DNA of 64,000 nt from Prevotellaceae bacterium MN60 (GTDB taxonomy: Bacteria > Bacteroidota > Bacteroidia > Bacteroidales > Bacteroidaceae): positions 310,001 through 374,000 of the forward strand of contig FZQZ01000001.1 in assembly GCA_900199555.1 (NCBI GenBank). Direction: 5' to 3'. Below, piece after piece: positions 9,268 to 17,138 of this stretch (its first letter is position 1; every line of letters starts with the position of its first letter). The notes under the pieces are model-generated. The model ran no database searches. It worked only from the letters and a program-made list of their open reading frames with translations, and was not told the DNA's origin. A program made the position numbers and the translations under genes.

Positions 9268-9864
9268 ATGGGAAAAAACAAAGAACAGTTTCGTGAGAGA
9301 CTAAAAGCCTCTCCACGCCTAAAACAGTGGCTTGATTACATAATTATGAATCAGCGCGACGCACGTCCTCGATGGTATGTGCGCCTGTTGGCTCCGTTCT
9401 ATCAGCATCGCGGATGCGGCTCCAAGATATATTGGAGTGCCCGCATGGACACACCGCCCTATCGCCGTTTCTGGTTGGGCAAGCGAAGTGTCATCGAATC
9501 GTTCTGCTGTATCAATAATGCGGTGGGCGATGTCATCATAGGCGACCATACTCGCATCGGCATCCACTGTACGGTGATTGGCCCCGTATGTATTGGCAAT
9601 CACGTCAACTTGGCACAGGGCATCACTGTTACGGCACTGAATCATAACTTCAGCGATGCCACTAAGCGCATCGATGAGCAGGGTGTCAGCACCAAGCCCG
9701 TAGTGATTGGCGACGATGTATGGATTGGTGCCAATGCCGTTATCCTTCCTGGTGTTACCATTGGTAGCCATTGTGTTGTTGCTGCTGGTGCCGTAGTCAC
9801 TAAAGATGTTCCCGACAATACTGTTGTTGGCGGCGTACCAGCGAAAGTTCTGAAGCAACTTTAA
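9268..9864 (+). CDS. Hexapeptide-repeat acyltransferase (serine/maltose acetyltransferase-like)
   Basis: Left-handed beta-helix acyltransferase of 198 residues. Hexapeptide repeats run from about residue 88 to the end ([52 protein letters not shown]), closing with the usual [13 protein letters not shown] tail. The family normally moves acetyl from acetyl-CoA to a sugar or amino acid; in this cluster glycan O-acetylation is the natural guess. The ATG at 9268 was chosen because the extension from 9256 is a TTG inside the -7 box. A heptamer repeat array begins 2 bases after its stop and separates it from the next glycosyltransferase. Confidence 0.85.
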   Translation: MGKNKEQFRERLKASPRLKQWLDYIIMNQRDARPRWYVRLLAPFYQHRGCGSKIYWSARMDTPPYRRFWLGKRSVIESFCCINNAVGDVIIGDHTRIGIHCTVIGPVCIGNHVNLAQGITVTALNHNFSDATKRIDEQGVSTKPVVIGDDVWIGANAVILPGVTIGSHCVVAAGAVVTKDVPDNTVVGGVPAKVLKQL

Positions 9865-9866
9865 TG

Positions 9867-9901
9867 TTCAACGTTCAATGTTCAATGTTCAACGTTCAAT
9901 G
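9867..9901. repeat. Heptamer tandem repeat TTCAAYG x5 ending in a start codon
   Basis: Five perfect 7-bp units (TTCAACG, TTCAATG, TTCAATG, TTCAACG, TTCAATG) fill the gap between acyltransferase and GT4. The last three bases of unit 5 are the ATG at 9899; unit 2 supplies an in-frame upstream ATG at 9878. Confidence 0.9.
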
Positions 9902-11005
9902 AAAATAGGTATCGAGGCACAGCGCATCTTCCGCAAGAACAAGCACGGCATGGATTATGTTGTCTTGCAGGAGATTAAGGAGTTACAACAGATGAATACG
10001 GGCGACGAGTACTATGTATTTGTGAAGCCTGGTGAAGATCGTTGTGTAGAGGATTCTGCAAACGTACACGTCATCGAACTCAAATGTCCTTCCTACCCTC
10101 TTTGGGAACAGTGGGCATTGCCTCGTGCTGCCAAGAAATATGGTGTAGAACTTCTGCATTGCACTAGCAATACGGCACCTATTTGGTGTAACATCCCACT
10201 GGTGCTTACACTTCACGATATCATCTTCTTAGAGCCTCGTGACAAACAAAACAAGTCGCTCTATCAGAATATGGGTTGGCTCTATCGCCGTTTGGTAGTG
10301 CCACGCATCCTGCCGAAGTGTCTGCGCATCATCACCGTTTCCAACTTTGAGAAGAACAACATCATCCACAAGCTCAACATCGCCGAGGAACGTATGGCAA
10401 TGATATATAATGGCTATAACGACTGGTTTAAGCCCAATGACTATCGTTCAACGTTCAACGTTCAACGTTCATCGTACTTCTTCTTCCTCGGCAATACCGA
10501 TCCCAAGAAAAATACAGAGCGTACGCTGGTGGCCTATTCTAAGTATTTGGAGCAGTCTGCAGTGAAGCGTCCACTCTTGATGGCAGACCTTGACGCTAGC
10601 TATCTGAACGACATTATTGAGCGTAACCATATAGAAAACATTCGCGAGCACTTGAGCATGCCAGGCTATATTCCAAATAGCGAGTTACCTGCCATTTATA
10701 ATAATGCCTTTGCTTTTCTCTACACGTCGTTGCGTGAGAGCTTTGGCATCCCTTTGCTTGAGGCGATGGCATGTGGTACGCCAGTTATCACGAGCAACAC
10801 ATCGTCGATGCCAGAGATTGGTGGTCCCGACGCTATCCTCGTCAATCCAGAAAGTAGTGACGAGATAGCACAGATGATGCTTCGTCTGGAGACCGACGAG
10901 GCTTTCTATCAGCAACAAAAGCAAGTGGGATTAGAACGAGCACAGCTATTCTCTTGGCGCAAGACTGCCGAACAGCTACACCAGTTATATCATAGTATCA
11001 AATAA
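9899..11005 (+). CDS. Glycosyltransferase family 4 with in-frame heptamer repeat
   Basis: GT-B glycosyltransferase of 368 residues. The start MKIGIEAQRIFRKNKHGMD is the conserved N-terminus of this Bacteroidales subgroup, so ATG 9899 is preferred over the in-frame ATG at 9878, which would only add residues encoded by the repeat. The C-terminal half has FFLGNTDPKKNTERTLVAY and the SLRESFGIPLLEAMACGTPV signature with E-x7-E. Residues 183-192 (TFNVQRSS region) are encoded by heptamer repeats at the domain linker. Likely the second gene of the acyltransferase operon. It overlaps the convergent small gene by 21 bp. Confidence 0.87.
   Translation: MKIGIEAQRIFRKNKHGMDYVVLQEIKELQQMNTGDEYYVFVKPGEDRCVEDSANVHVIELKCPSYPLWEQWALPRAAKKYGVELLHCTSNTAPIWCNIPLVLTLHDIIFLEPRDKQNKSLYQNMGWLYRRLVVPRILPKCLRIITVSNFEKNNIIHKLNIAEERMAMIYNGYNDWFKPNDYRSTFNVQRSSYFFFLGNTDPKKNTERTLVAYSKYLEQSAVKRPLLMADLDASYLNDIIERNHIENIREHLSMPGYIPNSELPAIYNNAFAFLYTSLRESFGIPLLEAMACGTPVITSNTSSMPEIGGPDAILVNPESSDEIAQMMLRLETDEAFYQQQKQVGLERAQLFSWRKTAEQLHQLYHSIK
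10447..10474. repeat. Heptamer repeat TTCAACG x3 plus one degenerate unit inside GT4 CDS
   Basis: Units at 10447, 10454 and 10461 are perfect TTCAACG, and 10468-10474 is TTCATCG. Three units total 21 bp, so the reading frame is kept; gain or loss of one unit would shift it. Confidence 0.9.
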
Positions 11006-11329
11006 GCTGAGCGAGAGGTCTTCTGGTTGTTTTACCTCTTCTATGGGTTGCTGCTCATCACGGAATTGGAGCATCAGCTGTTGGGCATCGTTTGAACCCA
11101 TCGTATTCAGTCTATACCATCCACGTTGTTCCGTACGTTCAATGAGCGAATGATCTGATTTTGAATTCTTCAACAGATACTGCTGCACATAGTTTCGTAT
11201 CTCCTCAAAGTCTGGAGATACGAAAAAGGTACGGTTCATGTTATATACGTGCTTGCTCATTGCCTGCACGCTAATGCCCCGTTCACCTACCCTTGTCAGG
11301 ATGTCAAGTATCTGTTTATCGTAATTCAT
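10985..11329 (-). CDS. Small conserved protein, winged-helix-like, function unknown
   Basis: A 114-residue cytoplasmic protein that I recognise only as a Bacteroidales-type hypothetical. Residues 1-60 (YDKQILDILTRVGERGISV, then QAMSKHVYNMNRTFF) look like a small helical winged-helix segment. The middle is charged and the tail acidic (EEVKQPEDLSLSLFD). The ATG at 11329 is used; one codon further up is TTG. It converges with GT4, overlapping it by 21 bp. A heptamer repeat array sits 10 bases upstream of the start. DNA binding is a guess from the predicted fold only. Confidence 0.6.
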   Translation of the reverse strand: MNYDKQILDILTRVGERGISVQAMSKHVYNMNRTFFVSPDFEEIRNYVQQYLLKNSKSDHSLIERTEQRGWYRLNTMGSNDAQQLMLQFRDEQQPIEEVKQPEDLSLSLFDTMI

Positions 11330-11338
11330 CAATCAATG

Positions 11339-11359
11339 TTCAATGTTCAACGTTCAACG
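11339..11359. repeat. Heptamer tandem repeat TTCAAYG x3 upstream of small gene
   Basis: TTCAATG, TTCAACG, TTCAACG at 11339-11359, preceded by a degenerate partial copy. Third occurrence of the same heptamer within 1.5 kb. It lies between the start of the minus-strand gene at 11329 and the terminator at 11361. Confidence 0.9.
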
Positions 11360-11360
11360 T

Positions 11361-11403
11361 AAAAAAAGGCCGGTACGCCGTATAGCACACCAGCCTCTTT
11401 TTT
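11361..11403 (-). terminator. Rho-independent terminator after the DUF2582-like gene
   Basis: Minus-strand hairpin GGCTGGTGTGC-loop TATACG-GCGTACCGGCC (11-bp stem with G-U pairs) followed by a T7 run. A-tract and T-tract flanks would let it work on both strands. Confidence 0.8.
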
Positions 11404-11420
11404 ATAGTTCTCTAAGTAGA

Positions 11421-11732
11421 TTAAGCTAGAGTAATCTTATTGTCAGCAGTTACCAGCTTGCCCTCCTTGAAGAGCCAGCCCAGACCCAACAGCGTTTCCT
11501 CTTCGCTGATTTTAGCAGCCTTAGCAATCTCCTTAACAGCCAGAGCCTTGCCTGCAGCAGCCAGAGCCTGATAAACATCACCAGCTTTGAAACCAACGTT
11601 CTCAGCGTTCAAAGCAACTACTACCTTCTTCTCAGCAGCCTTCTTAGGCGCAGCGGCTTTCTTTACGGTTGCTTTTTGGGGCTCAGCTGTCTTAGTAGCA
11701 GCGGCCTTCTTTACAGTTTTCTTTTCTGCCAT
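11421..11732 (-). CDS. Winged-helix DUF2582-like protein with Lys/Ala-rich N-terminal tail
   Basis: A 103-residue protein. Residues 1 to about 36 are a lysine/alanine-rich tail (KKTVKKAAATKTAEPQK, then KKAAAPKKAAEKK), like bacterial histone-H1-type tails. Residues 40-103 form a compact domain (VGFKAGDVYQALAAAGKALA, then ISEEETLLGLGWLFKEGKL) that I place in the DUF2582 winged-helix family. The combination suggests a nucleoid-associated DNA-binding protein, which is an inference. It has its own promoter (-7 at 11782-11789) and a strong terminator, so it is monocistronic. The Lys/Ala tail makes this stretch repetitive at the DNA level. Confidence 0.75.
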   Translation of the reverse strand: MAEKKTVKKAAATKTAEPQKATVKKAAAPKKAAEKKVVVALNAENVGFKAGDVYQALAAAGKALAVKEIAKAAKISEEETLLGLGWLFKEGKLVTADNKITLA

Positions 11733-11781
11733 AGTTTTTAATTTTAATACGCTAATAGTTAAATCCTCTATCTTTGCGATG

Positions 11782-11789
11782 CAAAATTA
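11782..11789 (-). promoter_or_regulatory. -7 element TAATTTTG for DUF2582-like gene
   Basis: TAATTTTG on the minus strand about 50 bases before the ATG at 11732 fits TAnnTTTG. No clear -33 TTTG is seen at the expected distance. Confidence 0.55.
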
Positions 11790-11895
11790 ACAACTTTTTT
11801 AAGAATCATTCTTGCTTAACTATCTTTTTAAGATTTCTACACTTAATTCTTGATGTAGGTCAAGTTACTCAAAACCTGAACACTACGAATCAGTT

Positions 11896-13662
11896 TTATG
11901 CCTCTTCAGCCTTCAAATCAACCTTCAACTGCAGCTCTTCCAACTGCTTAATATCCAGTTCACCAGGAGCGTCGAGCATCACGTCGCGACCACTATTATT
12001 CTTGGGGAATGCGATACAGTCGCGAATGCTGTCGAGACCAGCCATAATGCTGACAAAGCGGTCGAGACCGAAAGCCAAACCAGCGTGAGGAGGTGCTCCG
12101 TACTTGAAGGCATTGATAAGGAATCCGAACTGAGCCATAGCACGCTCGGGAGTGAAGCCCAGAATCTGGAACATCTTCTCCTGCAACTTGCCATCGTGGA
12201 TACGCAGTGAGCCACCGCCCACCTCAATACCATTACATACGAAGTCGTAAGCCACAGCACGAACCTTTTCTGGAGCTGTCTCCAACAAGGGGATATCGTC
12301 TGGATTAGGCAATGTGAATGGATGGTGAGTAGCCATCAAGCGCTGCTCTTCGTCGCTCCACTCGAACAAGGGGAAGTCAACAATCCACAAGCACTTAAAC
12401 ACATTCTTGTCACGCAGTCCGAGACGGTCACCCATTTCCAGACGCAGCGTGCAGAGCTGTGTACGAGTCTTGTTTGCCTTATCACCAGAAAGAATCAGTA
12501 CGAGGTCGCCATCCTTGGCACCCGTCTTCTCCTTCAGGTTCTGCCAAACCTCAGGCTGATAGAACTTATCGATAGACGACTTCACTGTGCCGTCGCTATT
12601 AAACTTCACATATACCAAGCCCTTTGCACCAACCTGTGGACGCTTAACAAAGTCGGTCAACTGGTCAAGCTGCTTGCGAGTATAGTCTGCACAACCAGGA
12701 ACCACGATACCACCGATATACTCAGCCTCGTTGAATACAGGGAATTCGCCAGTGCCCTTCAGCACATCCATCAGTTCAACAAACTCCATGCCGAAACGCA
12801 AGTCGGGCTTATCAGAACCAAAGCGACGCATAGCCTCATGCCAAGTCATACGCTCCAACTTTGGCAACTCTACGCCACGTACCTCCTTGAACAGGTGGCG
12901 AGCCAAATCCTCAAAGATCTGCAGTACATCCTCCTGATCAGCGAATGACATCTCACAGTCAATCTGTGTAAACTCAGGCTGACGGTCAGCACGCAGGTCT
13001 TCGTCACGGAAACACTTAGCAATCTGGAAGTAACGGTCAAAACCTGATACCATCAGCAACTGCTTCAGTGTCTGTGGGCTCTGTGGCAATGCATAGAACT
13101 GTCCGGGATTCATGCGTGAAGGTACCACGAAGTCGCGAGCGCCCTCAGGAGTAGAACCAATCAGGATAGGAGTCTCTACCTCGATAAAGTTCTGAGCATC
13201 CAAGAAGTTGCGAATCAAGATAGTCATCTTGTGGCGCAGTTCCAGGTTCTTACGAACGCAAGGACGGCGCAAATCCAGATAACGATACTTCATACGGATG
13301 TCGTCGCCACCGTCAGTCTGGTCCTCAATAGTGAAAGGAGGTGTCTGGCTCTCGCTCAGCACATTCAGCTTCTCAGCCAAAATCTCTATATCTCCAGTCT
13401 CCATCTTAGGGTTCTTAGCCTGACGCTCGCTAACGGTACCCGTTACCTGAATACACCACTCACGTCCCAACTTGTTAGCCAGTTCGCAGAGTGCAGCATC
13501 CTTTGATTCGTCGAACACCAGCTGTGTAATACCATAGCGGTCACGCAGGTCAACAAACGTCATACCACCCATCTTACGGGTTTTCTGAACCCATCCCGCC
13601 AGTGTCACTTGGCTACCGGCATCTGTGAGACGCAGCTCACCACATGTTTTTGTTCTATACAT
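11896..13662 (-). CDS. aspS: Aspartyl-tRNA synthetase
   Basis: Class IIb aminoacyl-tRNA synthetase charging tRNA-Asp, 588 residues, the usual bacterial length. Order: N-terminal OB-fold anticodon-binding domain ([20 protein letters not shown]), motif 1/2 region with [20 protein letters not shown] and [12 protein letters not shown], the bacterial GAD insertion in the middle, and motif 3 at the C-terminus ([15 protein letters not shown]). The start is the ATG at 13662 ([11 protein letters not shown]), which matches family N-termini; the frame continues 28 codons upstream through the promoter and is not coding there. Essential gene, apparently monocistronic. Confidence 0.97.
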   Translation of the reverse strand: MYRTKTCGELRLTDAGSQVTLAGWVQKTRKMGGMTFVDLRDRYGITQLVFDESKDAALCELANKLGREWCIQVTGTVSERQAKNPKMETGDIEILAEKLNVLSESQTPPFTIEDQTDGGDDIRMKYRYLDLRRPCVRKNLELRHKMTILIRNFLDAQNFIEVETPILIGSTPEGARDFVVPSRMNPGQFYALPQSPQTLKQLLMVSGFDRYFQIAKCFRDEDLRADRQPEFTQIDCEMSFADQEDVLQIFEDLARHLFKEVRGVELPKLERMTWHEAMRRFGSDKPDLRFGMEFVELMDVLKGTGEFPVFNEAEYIGGIVVPGCADYTRKQLDQLTDFVKRPQVGAKGLVYVKFNSDGTVKSSIDKFYQPEVWQNLKEKTGAKDGDLVLILSGDKANKTRTQLCTLRLEMGDRLGLRDKNVFKCLWIVDFPLFEWSDEEQRLMATHHPFTLPNPDDIPLLETAPEKVRAVAYDFVCNGIEVGGGSLRIHDGKLQEKMFQILGFTPERAMAQFGFLINAFKYGAPPHAGLAFGLDRFVSIMAGLDSIRDCIAFPKNNSGRDVMLDAPGELDIKQLEELQLKVDLKAEEA

Positions 13663-13691
13663 ATTTATATTGTATTTTTCGTTCTGGGGTG

Positions 13692-13699
13692 CAAAATTA
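13692..13699 (-). promoter_or_regulatory. -7 element TAATTTTG for aspS
   Basis: TAATTTTG on the minus strand 30 bases before the aspS ATG. The upstream side is A-rich and shows no exact TTTG at 19-21 bp. Confidence 0.55.
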
Positions 13700-13829
13700 C
13701 AAAATAAGTGAGAGAAATAAAAAGAAAAACGAATTTTTCTTTTCATTTCCGAGCGAAAAGTAAGTTCGACGAAGTCAAAATTACAAAATATTTATGTAAT
13801 TCCACAAACAATAGCAAACAAAATCTGAT

Positions 13830-14132
13830 AGTTTATGCGTAAAAACATCTAACCTTCTAACCCAACAGGGCTGAAACATCGATGTACAGGAACTTTGAGC
13901 CGGGTTAGATGTTGCCAAACATCTAACCTACATCTAACCCAATATCTAATTTTATGAACTGCTGTATTTCGCTGATTGAAGTGACCCCGAAAAGTTGGAC
14001 GGGTTAGTACTTATCGCTATAGGGTTAGTAGTGGGTTAGATGTCTAGAAACATATAACCCACGAAAAAGTCAGTGTAGATAGGCCTTTGAGGGGTGTTAG
14101 GTTAGAAGGGTAGATGTTTTTGCGAATAAACT
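13830..14132. repeat. 303-bp foldback element with 38-bp imperfect terminal inverted repeats
   Basis: The first 38 bases (13830-13867) and the reverse complement of the last 38 (14095-14132) agree at 34 of 38 positions. Inside, the motif AACATCTAACC/GGTTAGATGTT recurs in both orientations. It forms a perfect 11-bp hairpin at 13903-13928 (loop GCCA) and a 13-bp hairpin with one mismatch at 14031-14062. There is no reading frame of note and no target-site duplication was recognised. It could be a MITE-like relic or a structured RNA. Confidence 0.8.
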
Positions 14133-14156
14133 CTTTTTCTTATAATCTAGTCGAGT

Positions 14157-14282
14157 AATACAGCTAACTCAGCTCCGAATACAGCTAACTCAGCTCCGAA
14201 TACAACTGTCTTGAGGTGCGAGAGTAGCTAATACGGCGCTGGGTATAGCTAACTCGGAGATGAATGTAGCTAGTTGGTGAAG
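14157..14282. repeat. Six consecutive ~21-nt imperfect repeats, core TAGCTAACTC
   Basis: Two identical 21-nt units (14157-14177 and 14178-14198, core ACAGCTAACTCAGCTCCG) are followed by four decayed copies at 14199-14220, 14221-14242, 14243-14263 and 14264-14282. No spacer sequence separates them. Confidence 0.8.
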
Positions 14283-14285
14283 TCT

Positions 14286-14350
14286 ATTATGCGTAAATTC
14301 ATCGAGAATTATGCGTAAATACTCCTCGGATTTACGCATAATTCTCCACC
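14286..14350. repeat. Repeats of ATTATGCGTAAAT with a perfect 17-bp inverted repeat
   Basis: Three copies of the ATTATGCGTAAAT motif, two direct and one inverted. Copies 2 and 3 form a perfect 17-bp stem (14304-14320 with 14330-14346) around the 9-nt loop ACTCCTCGG. No T-run follows on either strand, so it is not a standard terminator. Confidence 0.85.
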
Positions 14351-14368
14351 GCTGTTATTTTGGCCAAA

Positions 14369-14510
14369 GTTTAATGCCGTCAAACGCCTCGAATTATGTC
14401 GTCAAACTCCGAGAATAATGCCGTCAAACGAGTACAAAAGTAATGCTTGCATTAATTTTGTCGAGTGCAGGCATCATCGACGGAAGTCAATAATGCCGTC
14501 AGACTATATG
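14369..14510. repeat. ~22-nt repeats with core ATGCCGTCAAAC
   Basis: Consecutive units at about 14370-14391, 14392-14413 and 14414-14435, and a fourth at 14489-14510, share AATNATGYCGTCARAC followed by a CTCGA/CCGAG-like tail. Between units 3 and 4 lies the small palindrome TAATGC-TT-GCATTA. The nearest upstream block has the same spacing and the same CTCGG-type unit ends. Confidence 0.75.
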
Positions 14511-14593
14511 CACAACTCCTTTAACCTCTAAATGTAAAACATGAATAATATTATATGCATACCATTTTAGAAAAAAGTCCGATATACAAAGAA

Positions 14594-14625
14594 AGACACT
14601 GAATCGTCGCAACGATTCAGTGTCT
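14594..14625 (-). terminator. Hairpin terminator downstream of S8 protease
   Basis: Perfect 14-bp inverted repeat AGACACTGAATCGT / ACGATTCAGTGTCT with a 4-nt loop, followed on the minus strand by TTTCTTTG. It lies 58 bp beyond the protease stop at 14683. Confidence 0.7.
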
Positions 14626-14682
14626 CAATACATTTGATTCGCAATAGGAATCACATCTTTAACAACAAATTGGTATCAACTA

Positions 14683-17076
14683 TTATTTAAGTACTATTTT
14701 TTTCGTTATTACGTCTTTACCAACAGTCACTTTGATTACATAAACACCCTTTGACCAACCTGCGGTGGGAACAGATATTGAACTAGTTGTTTCAACTTGT
14801 TTAGTCTTGACTTCACCCGTTGACGCATTAAGAACTTCAACCGACCAAGACTGACTCATACTCATAGATTCTTCATCACCATCAAGCGCAACATCCACAG
14901 AATGATCGCTAGTATGTACATTCACATAATAGGAGCTACTAGGCATTGCATATAGTTGATAGTCGTTTCCACAACCGTCATGTACATTGAGTACTACAGG
15001 AACGACATAGCTAACATCAGTTCTTTTGGGTACAAAGAATCTCAGATATCCTTCCTCGGGTATAAAAGTCCAATAATTGGGAACTGTAGCTGTAGGATCG
15101 TATGATACTGTAGCTCCATAGAGATTAGGAGATGTTATTTCAGTATATTCATTTGACTTCACAGTGAATATATGAGTATAGTTAATATTACCCGAAAGAT
15201 TGCCAGACGAATAATGCCCTTTAAAATCGTTATAAGCATTTATTCCCGTCATCGTCAATGTCTGTATAGTTGTTCCATTATATTTAATTGTAGCAGTAAG
15301 CGTGGCATCCGTCATCTCATAGGATTGAGCACGAGTAATCGTACACTTATTTTGTGAGGGATAATTCTGACGCAAACAGTTTTGATTATAATAGCTATCA
15401 GATAGCGACCACTGAACCGTTGCCCCACTTTGCAAGTTCTCTATTGAATAGGTACCACTTGAGCTGACGAGTTTTGGTCCTGTAATTTTACGGGCTGCAA
15501 CGTTATAAACTGCAGAATAAGTATTTACCAATCCATAGCCATAGGTGGTATCAAATCCGCTACTACCTAAATCTCTGGCAGTTTGCTGCAATTTCGTGCG
15601 AACCTGAGCTTCTGTAAGATTTGGATTGATGGCAAGCATTAGTGCTGCTGCTCCTGCAACCTGAGGACATGCAGCAGAGGTTCCGCTAAAATGCTCTGTA
15701 TAATTATAATCACCTGAGGTCTGATAGCCCTGAGAGCCCGACATATCTGTAGTTACGATATCACTACTTGAATTACCATCTCCACTAGGTGCGACTAGAG
15801 ACAATGCACTTCCTCTTTGACTATAATTCCAAATATTTCCTTTGTTGTTAACTGCACCTACAGCGAGTACTCCACTCGTTGACGCAGGGAAATTAACGGT
15901 ATTTGCCCCACTATTACCTGCCGCAAACACCACGACACATCCCTTCCCATTTCTACCAGAAGTTCTTGCTGTATTGATGGCATTAACAATTAACTGGCTA
16001 GAGCTTCCGCCTCCCCAAGAGCAACTTAACACATCAGCTCTACTGCTTGCCCAAACAATCGCATCTGCAATCTCTTTATCAGAGCCAAATCCCTGAATAA
16101 TACGACCATAGGAATCTTTGTATGTTGCATAAGGCACGATATTTACAGGTAGCAATTTCACACCTGTTGCAACACCCTTTATGCCCTTACTATTGTCTTC
16201 TGCAGCAATGATTCCTGCGCAAGCCGTTCCATGACCTTTATTGTCTAGCGAGTTAACATTTTGAGGTTTACCATATCCCGTTAAATTACCAACGGTATAA
16301 CCACTCAAAATAATATTTCTCATATCCTCATGATTCAAATCCACACCAGTATCAAGAACTGCCACCTTAATATTTGCCCTCGCAGATACTGGCACTAAAC
16401 TCCATGCAGATACTACATTAATATCAATGCCTCTTTTTCCGCCATTTTGGCCTGTATTATTCAAATAGTATTGTTTAGAATACTTTGGATTGCAAGTCTG
16501 CCAATTAGACATCTTCACAGGTTCACACCATTTCACGCCTTTCTCTTGATATATTTGAGACACGATATCAAGCACCTCTTTAGACGACAAAGTTTTGCAA
16601 TCTAATTCATAAACATTTCCTTCTACCGACTTCAACGAAACAGAAGCATCATACTTCTTTAGTATCTCTGAAGCAGAGCAACCATCCATCATTTCGAAAA
16701 CAATAGAAGGAAGAACTATCACAAAGTCAGAATTATTAGTGTGGTATATATCCGAAAGATAAACTTTTGTGCCAACAGGACGCTTCAAGGCTTTTGTGGA
16801 AAAACTACCTTTATCAGTAATACGTTCTTTTACTTTTACCATAAAGCCACGATTACTGATGGGAGCAGCATCGTCGCATTTTAGCTGCTTCTTGATAATA
16901 GCCGGAGCCTCAACCTTTGAGATGCCTTCATCGACTATTTGTGCGTAATACTGCAACGACTTGTCCGATTCAGATTTCAACTCAATAAATTGATTTTGAA
17001 ACCAATAGCCCTGCTGTGCATAGATGCCACACTTGCAGATAACGGCTAGCAAAATAATAAGTACGAATCTTCTCAT
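14683..17076 (-). CDS. Secreted S8 (subtilisin-like) serine protease with T9SS-type C-terminal domain
   Basis: Exported protease of 797 residues. The ATG at 17076 opens on a signal peptide (MRRFVLIILLAVICKCGIYA); the longer frame upstream overlaps the intergenic region. Residues 30-190 form an N-terminal propeptide-like region. The catalytic triad reads as Asp242 (VAVLDTGVDLNHE), His282 (GHGTACAGI) and Ser467 (HFSGTSAACPQVAG), with the oxyanion Asn in FAAGNSG. After about residue 545 come beta-sandwich-like segments and a final type A T9SS-like domain (WSKGVYVIKVTVGKDVITKK). A DUF3244-like gene is 62 bp upstream on the same strand, so the two are probably co-transcribed. Confidence 0.88.
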   Translation of the reverse strand: MRRFVLIILLAVICKCGIYAQQGYWFQNQFIELKSESDKSLQYYAQIVDEGISKVEAPAIIKKQLKCDDAAPISNRGFMVKVKERITDKGSFSTKALKRPVGTKVYLSDIYHTNNSDFVIVLPSIVFEMMDGCSASEILKKYDASVSLKSVEGNVYELDCKTLSSKEVLDIVSQIYQEKGVKWCEPVKMSNWQTCNPKYSKQYYLNNTGQNGGKRGIDINVVSAWSLVPVSARANIKVAVLDTGVDLNHEDMRNIILSGYTVGNLTGYGKPQNVNSLDNKGHGTACAGIIAAEDNSKGIKGVATGVKLLPVNIVPYATYKDSYGRIIQGFGSDKEIADAIVWASSRADVLSCSWGGGSSSQLIVNAINTARTSGRNGKGCVVVFAAGNSGANTVNFPASTSGVLAVGAVNNKGNIWNYSQRGSALSLVAPSGDGNSSSDIVTTDMSGSQGYQTSGDYNYTEHFSGTSAACPQVAGAAALMLAINPNLTEAQVRTKLQQTARDLGSSGFDTTYGYGLVNTYSAVYNVAARKITGPKLVSSSGTYSIENLQSGATVQWSLSDSYYNQNCLRQNYPSQNKCTITRAQSYEMTDATLTATIKYNGTTIQTLTMTGINAYNDFKGHYSSGNLSGNINYTHIFTVKSNEYTEITSPNLYGATVSYDPTATVPNYWTFIPEEGYLRFFVPKRTDVSYVVPVVLNVHDGCGNDYQLYAMPSSSYYVNVHTSDHSVDVALDGDEESMSMSQSWSVEVLNASTGEVKTKQVETTSSISVPTAGWSKGVYVIKVTVGKDVITKKIVLK

Positions 17077-17138
17077 AAAATGTTGGTTTTTAGTGAATAA
17101 TAAAACATATATATATATCAATGTATGGTTTTTATAAG

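Noticed and set aside
9319..9858. 179-codon minus-strand open frame
   Set aside because: Antisense to the acyltransferase hexapeptide repeats, which by themselves create long open antisense frames.
12322..12948. 208-codon plus-strand open frame
   Set aside because: Antisense to aspS motifs; composition is not protein-like.
13663..13746. Upstream extension of aspS by 28 codons
   Set aside because: Contains the -7 promoter element and does not resemble the AspRS N-terminus.
14157..14198. Two identical 21-nt units looked at first like the start of a CRISPR array
   Set aside because: Units are directly adjacent with no spacers, later units are diverged, and there are no cas genes.
14304..14346. 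Terminator for aspS or the S8 protease
   Set aside because: No T-run on either strand, and aspS transcription runs away from it; the hairpin at 14594-14625 serves the protease.
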